Origin: Mycolicibacter algericus DSM 45454
GTDB lineage: Bacteria > Actinomycetota > Actinomycetes > Mycobacteriales > Mycobacteriaceae
DNA length: 64,000 nt
Direction of reading: 5' to 3'
NCBI RefSeq assembly: GCF_002086455.1
Contig: NZ_MVHC01000013.1
Span: 37,303-101,302, forward strand
Positions within the stretch are counted from its first letter, which is position 1. Each line of letters starts with the position of its first letter. Made by a program: the position numbers and the translations under genes. Below the pieces are notes generated by a model, which was given only the letters and a program-made list of their open reading frames with translations, searched no databases and was not told the DNA's origin. Below are positions 63,031 through 64,000 of the stretch, piece by piece.

Positions 63031-63934
63031 TGCGTTGTGCCGATGTTTGGGCCGCGTAGTCGATGAGCACGGTGTCCATCAGCTCTCGGGTGACGCTTTC
63101 GGTTTCGTCGAGCATGCTGCGGATCGCCGCCGCGCGGATCAGGTGCGCCAGGCTGCCGATCATGCCGCCGGTGCGTTGATGCAGGTACTTGGCCTCGGCG
63201 ACCAGCGTTCCCGCGTTGTGACGGTGCAGCCGCAGGGTGCCTTCCATCGCGGCCACCAGCGACTTCCATTCTCCGGCGTATGGGAACGAGCTGGTGTTGA
63301 TCACGCCGCAGCGCCCGGCGAGCTGGCGGCCGCGGGTGCCGGTGAACACGCCGGAGCGCTCGACGTCGATGCCAGCGTAGACGAAGGTGGCCGGTAGGTG
63401 TTCGGTGAAGTACTTCAGATGATCGGACAGTTCTTCGCCGGCGCGGGTGTCGAGGTTGAGGTTGTGGATCTCATCGACGATCACAATGTCGGTGCGGGCG
63501 TCGATGAGGACCTGACAGACAGCATCAGAGATGTCGGTGACGTTCATCCGCGGTTGTATCATCGGAAGGCCCAGAAATCGGGCGAACTCCATCGCGAGTT
63601 TGCGCGGCGAGCCTTTCGGCGGCGCCGTCGCATACACCACCGGAATCCGGGACTTGTCGGCGAATCGTGTCCGGATACGCAGTTCGTGAAACCGACCGAG
63701 CTGTTTGACCGCGGTGGTCTTCCCAGTTGCGGCTGCCCCGGAAATGATCAGTCCGCGCCGGGCGCCGATCTCGCGTTGGTTGAGCAGCGTCAGCAGCCGG
63801 CCCTCGTTGGTGATGCGCTGGATCGCCGACGTGGTGACCACGACCAATTCACTGTGATGAGCGACGCGGGCCTCGTTGTAGTTGGTCCGCTCGGCCTCCG
63901 ACAGGGCGCTCCACTGCGCATCGGGGCGTGTCAT
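63020..63934 (-). CDS. tniB: TniB/TnsC-like AAA+ ATPase
   Basis: The 304-residue protein is the ATP-using target-selection factor of tni transposons. Walker A is ISGAAATGKTTAV (64-76), Walker B IVIVDEIHNL (150-159), with an arginine-finger-like region TGTRGRQLAGRCG (about 206-220). The N-terminus DAQWSALSEAERTNYNEARVAHHSELVVVTT fits the family, which binds the transposase. The ATG overlaps the stop of the previous gene (tniA) by four bases (ATGA), so translation is coupled. Confidence 0.93.
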   Translation of the reverse strand: MTRPDAQWSALSEAERTNYNEARVAHHSELVVVTTSAIQRITNEGRLLTLLNQREIGARRGLIISGAAATGKTTAVKQLGRFHELRIRTRFADKSRIPVVYATAPPKGSPRKLAMEFARFLGLPMIQPRMNVTDISDAVCQVLIDARTDIVIVDEIHNLNLDTRAGEELSDHLKYFTEHLPATFVYAGIDVERSGVFTGTRGRQLAGRCGVINTSSFPYAGEWKSLVAAMEGTLRLHRHNAGTLVAEAKYLHQRTGGMIGSLAHLIRAAAIRSMLDETESVTRELMDTVLIDYAAQTSAQRSAS

Positions 63935-64000
63935 TCCATCTGTGTAAGTCCGGGGTGGTCCACCATCGGACCGCCGTTGGGGCGGACAGAAGGAGTGTTT
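63931..64000 (-). CDS. C-terminal end of the transposase gene tniA (partial)
   Basis: The last 23 codons in this frame read NTPSVRPNGGPMVDHPGLTQME and stop at 63931-63933, overlapping the tniB ATG as ATGA. Position, frame and overlap are those of a tniA/tnsB transposase immediately upstream of tniB. The catalytic DDE domain would be to the right of the window. No catalytic residues are visible, so the name rests on context. Confidence 0.6.
   Translation of the reverse strand, partial: NTPSVRPNGGPMVDHPGLTQME

Larger units (their letters stand above)
57150..64000. mobile_element. probable tni-type transposon island with mmpL efflux module (extends past window)
   Basis: This region runs from the point where the cyclase gene loses its normal C-terminus to the window edge. 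It holds a degraded tniQ fragment, an mmpL/DUF6188/tetR module, and tniQ, tniB and the end of tniA on the minus strand. Repeats of TGACCTG(C/A)GG lie at 57185-57206 and 62050-62085. It is not certain whether this is a single element, or a younger tni element (from about 62.05 kb rightwards) next to an older relic at 57.15-57.54 kb. The right end is outside the window. Confidence 0.6.

Overview
The window is a high-GC mycobacterial chromosome segment. The evidence is gene content: pafA-pafBC-tatAC-helY, rbpA, lnt-ppm1, lppI, lipT, pncA, pepE, an F420-dependent reductase family, an mmpL gene, and GTG starts sitting 6-8 bases behind TANNNT boxes (leaderless mRNAs). Many proteins match what I remember of M. 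tuberculosis Rv1614-Rv1626, Rv2037c-Rv2097c and Rv1475c, but in a rearranged order with large stretches missing, and lnt and ppm1 are separate genes. This points to a non-tuberculous mycobacterium; I cannot name the species from the sequence.

Layout. 1-8.2 kb: the acidic tail of a probable lgt, a TM2 protein, pyk, tesB, envelope proteins, an esterase, a membrane adenylyl cyclase, a YnfA-like protein, a tRNA-Leu(CAA) and the response regulator pdtaR. 8.3-19.3 kb: Pup ligase pafA, the DNA-damage regulators pafBC, Tat translocase genes, helicase helY, a DUF4333 protein with glutamine/glycine/proline repeats, a 5'-3' exonuclease, pepE and an F420-linked reductase. 19.3-28 kb: oxidoreductases, a small HTH protein with a repeated operator, a 57-bp tandem repeat, an iron-centre repair (RIC) protein, a dienelactone hydrolase, fxsA, an amidohydrolase, lnt-ppm1 and rbpA. 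28-42 kb: lppI/lipT, pncA with its partner, an ECF sigma factor opposite a DoxX gene, a degenerate ABC ATPase with a YhgE/Pip protein coupled to a complete sugar ABC importer, and a TehA/SLAC1-like channel. 42-57 kb: aconitase, a methyltransferase, secreted proteins, a bacterial homologue of the ERG2/sigma-1 receptor family, full-length hrpA, a kinase-like/DUF7064 pair and a broken cyclase gene.

From about 57.15 kb to the end lies a probable mobile island. It starts where the cyclase gene loses its normal C-terminus. It holds a tniQ remnant, an efflux module (mmpL and a DUF6188 gene, with a divergent tetR and a near-perfect operator between them) and a tniA(partial)-tniB-tniQ transposition operon running off the right edge. 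A short repeat, TGACCTG(C/A)GG, occurs both at the left boundary and beside the intact tniQ, as would be expected of transposase-binding end repeats. No CRISPR array, rRNA or replication origin was seen.
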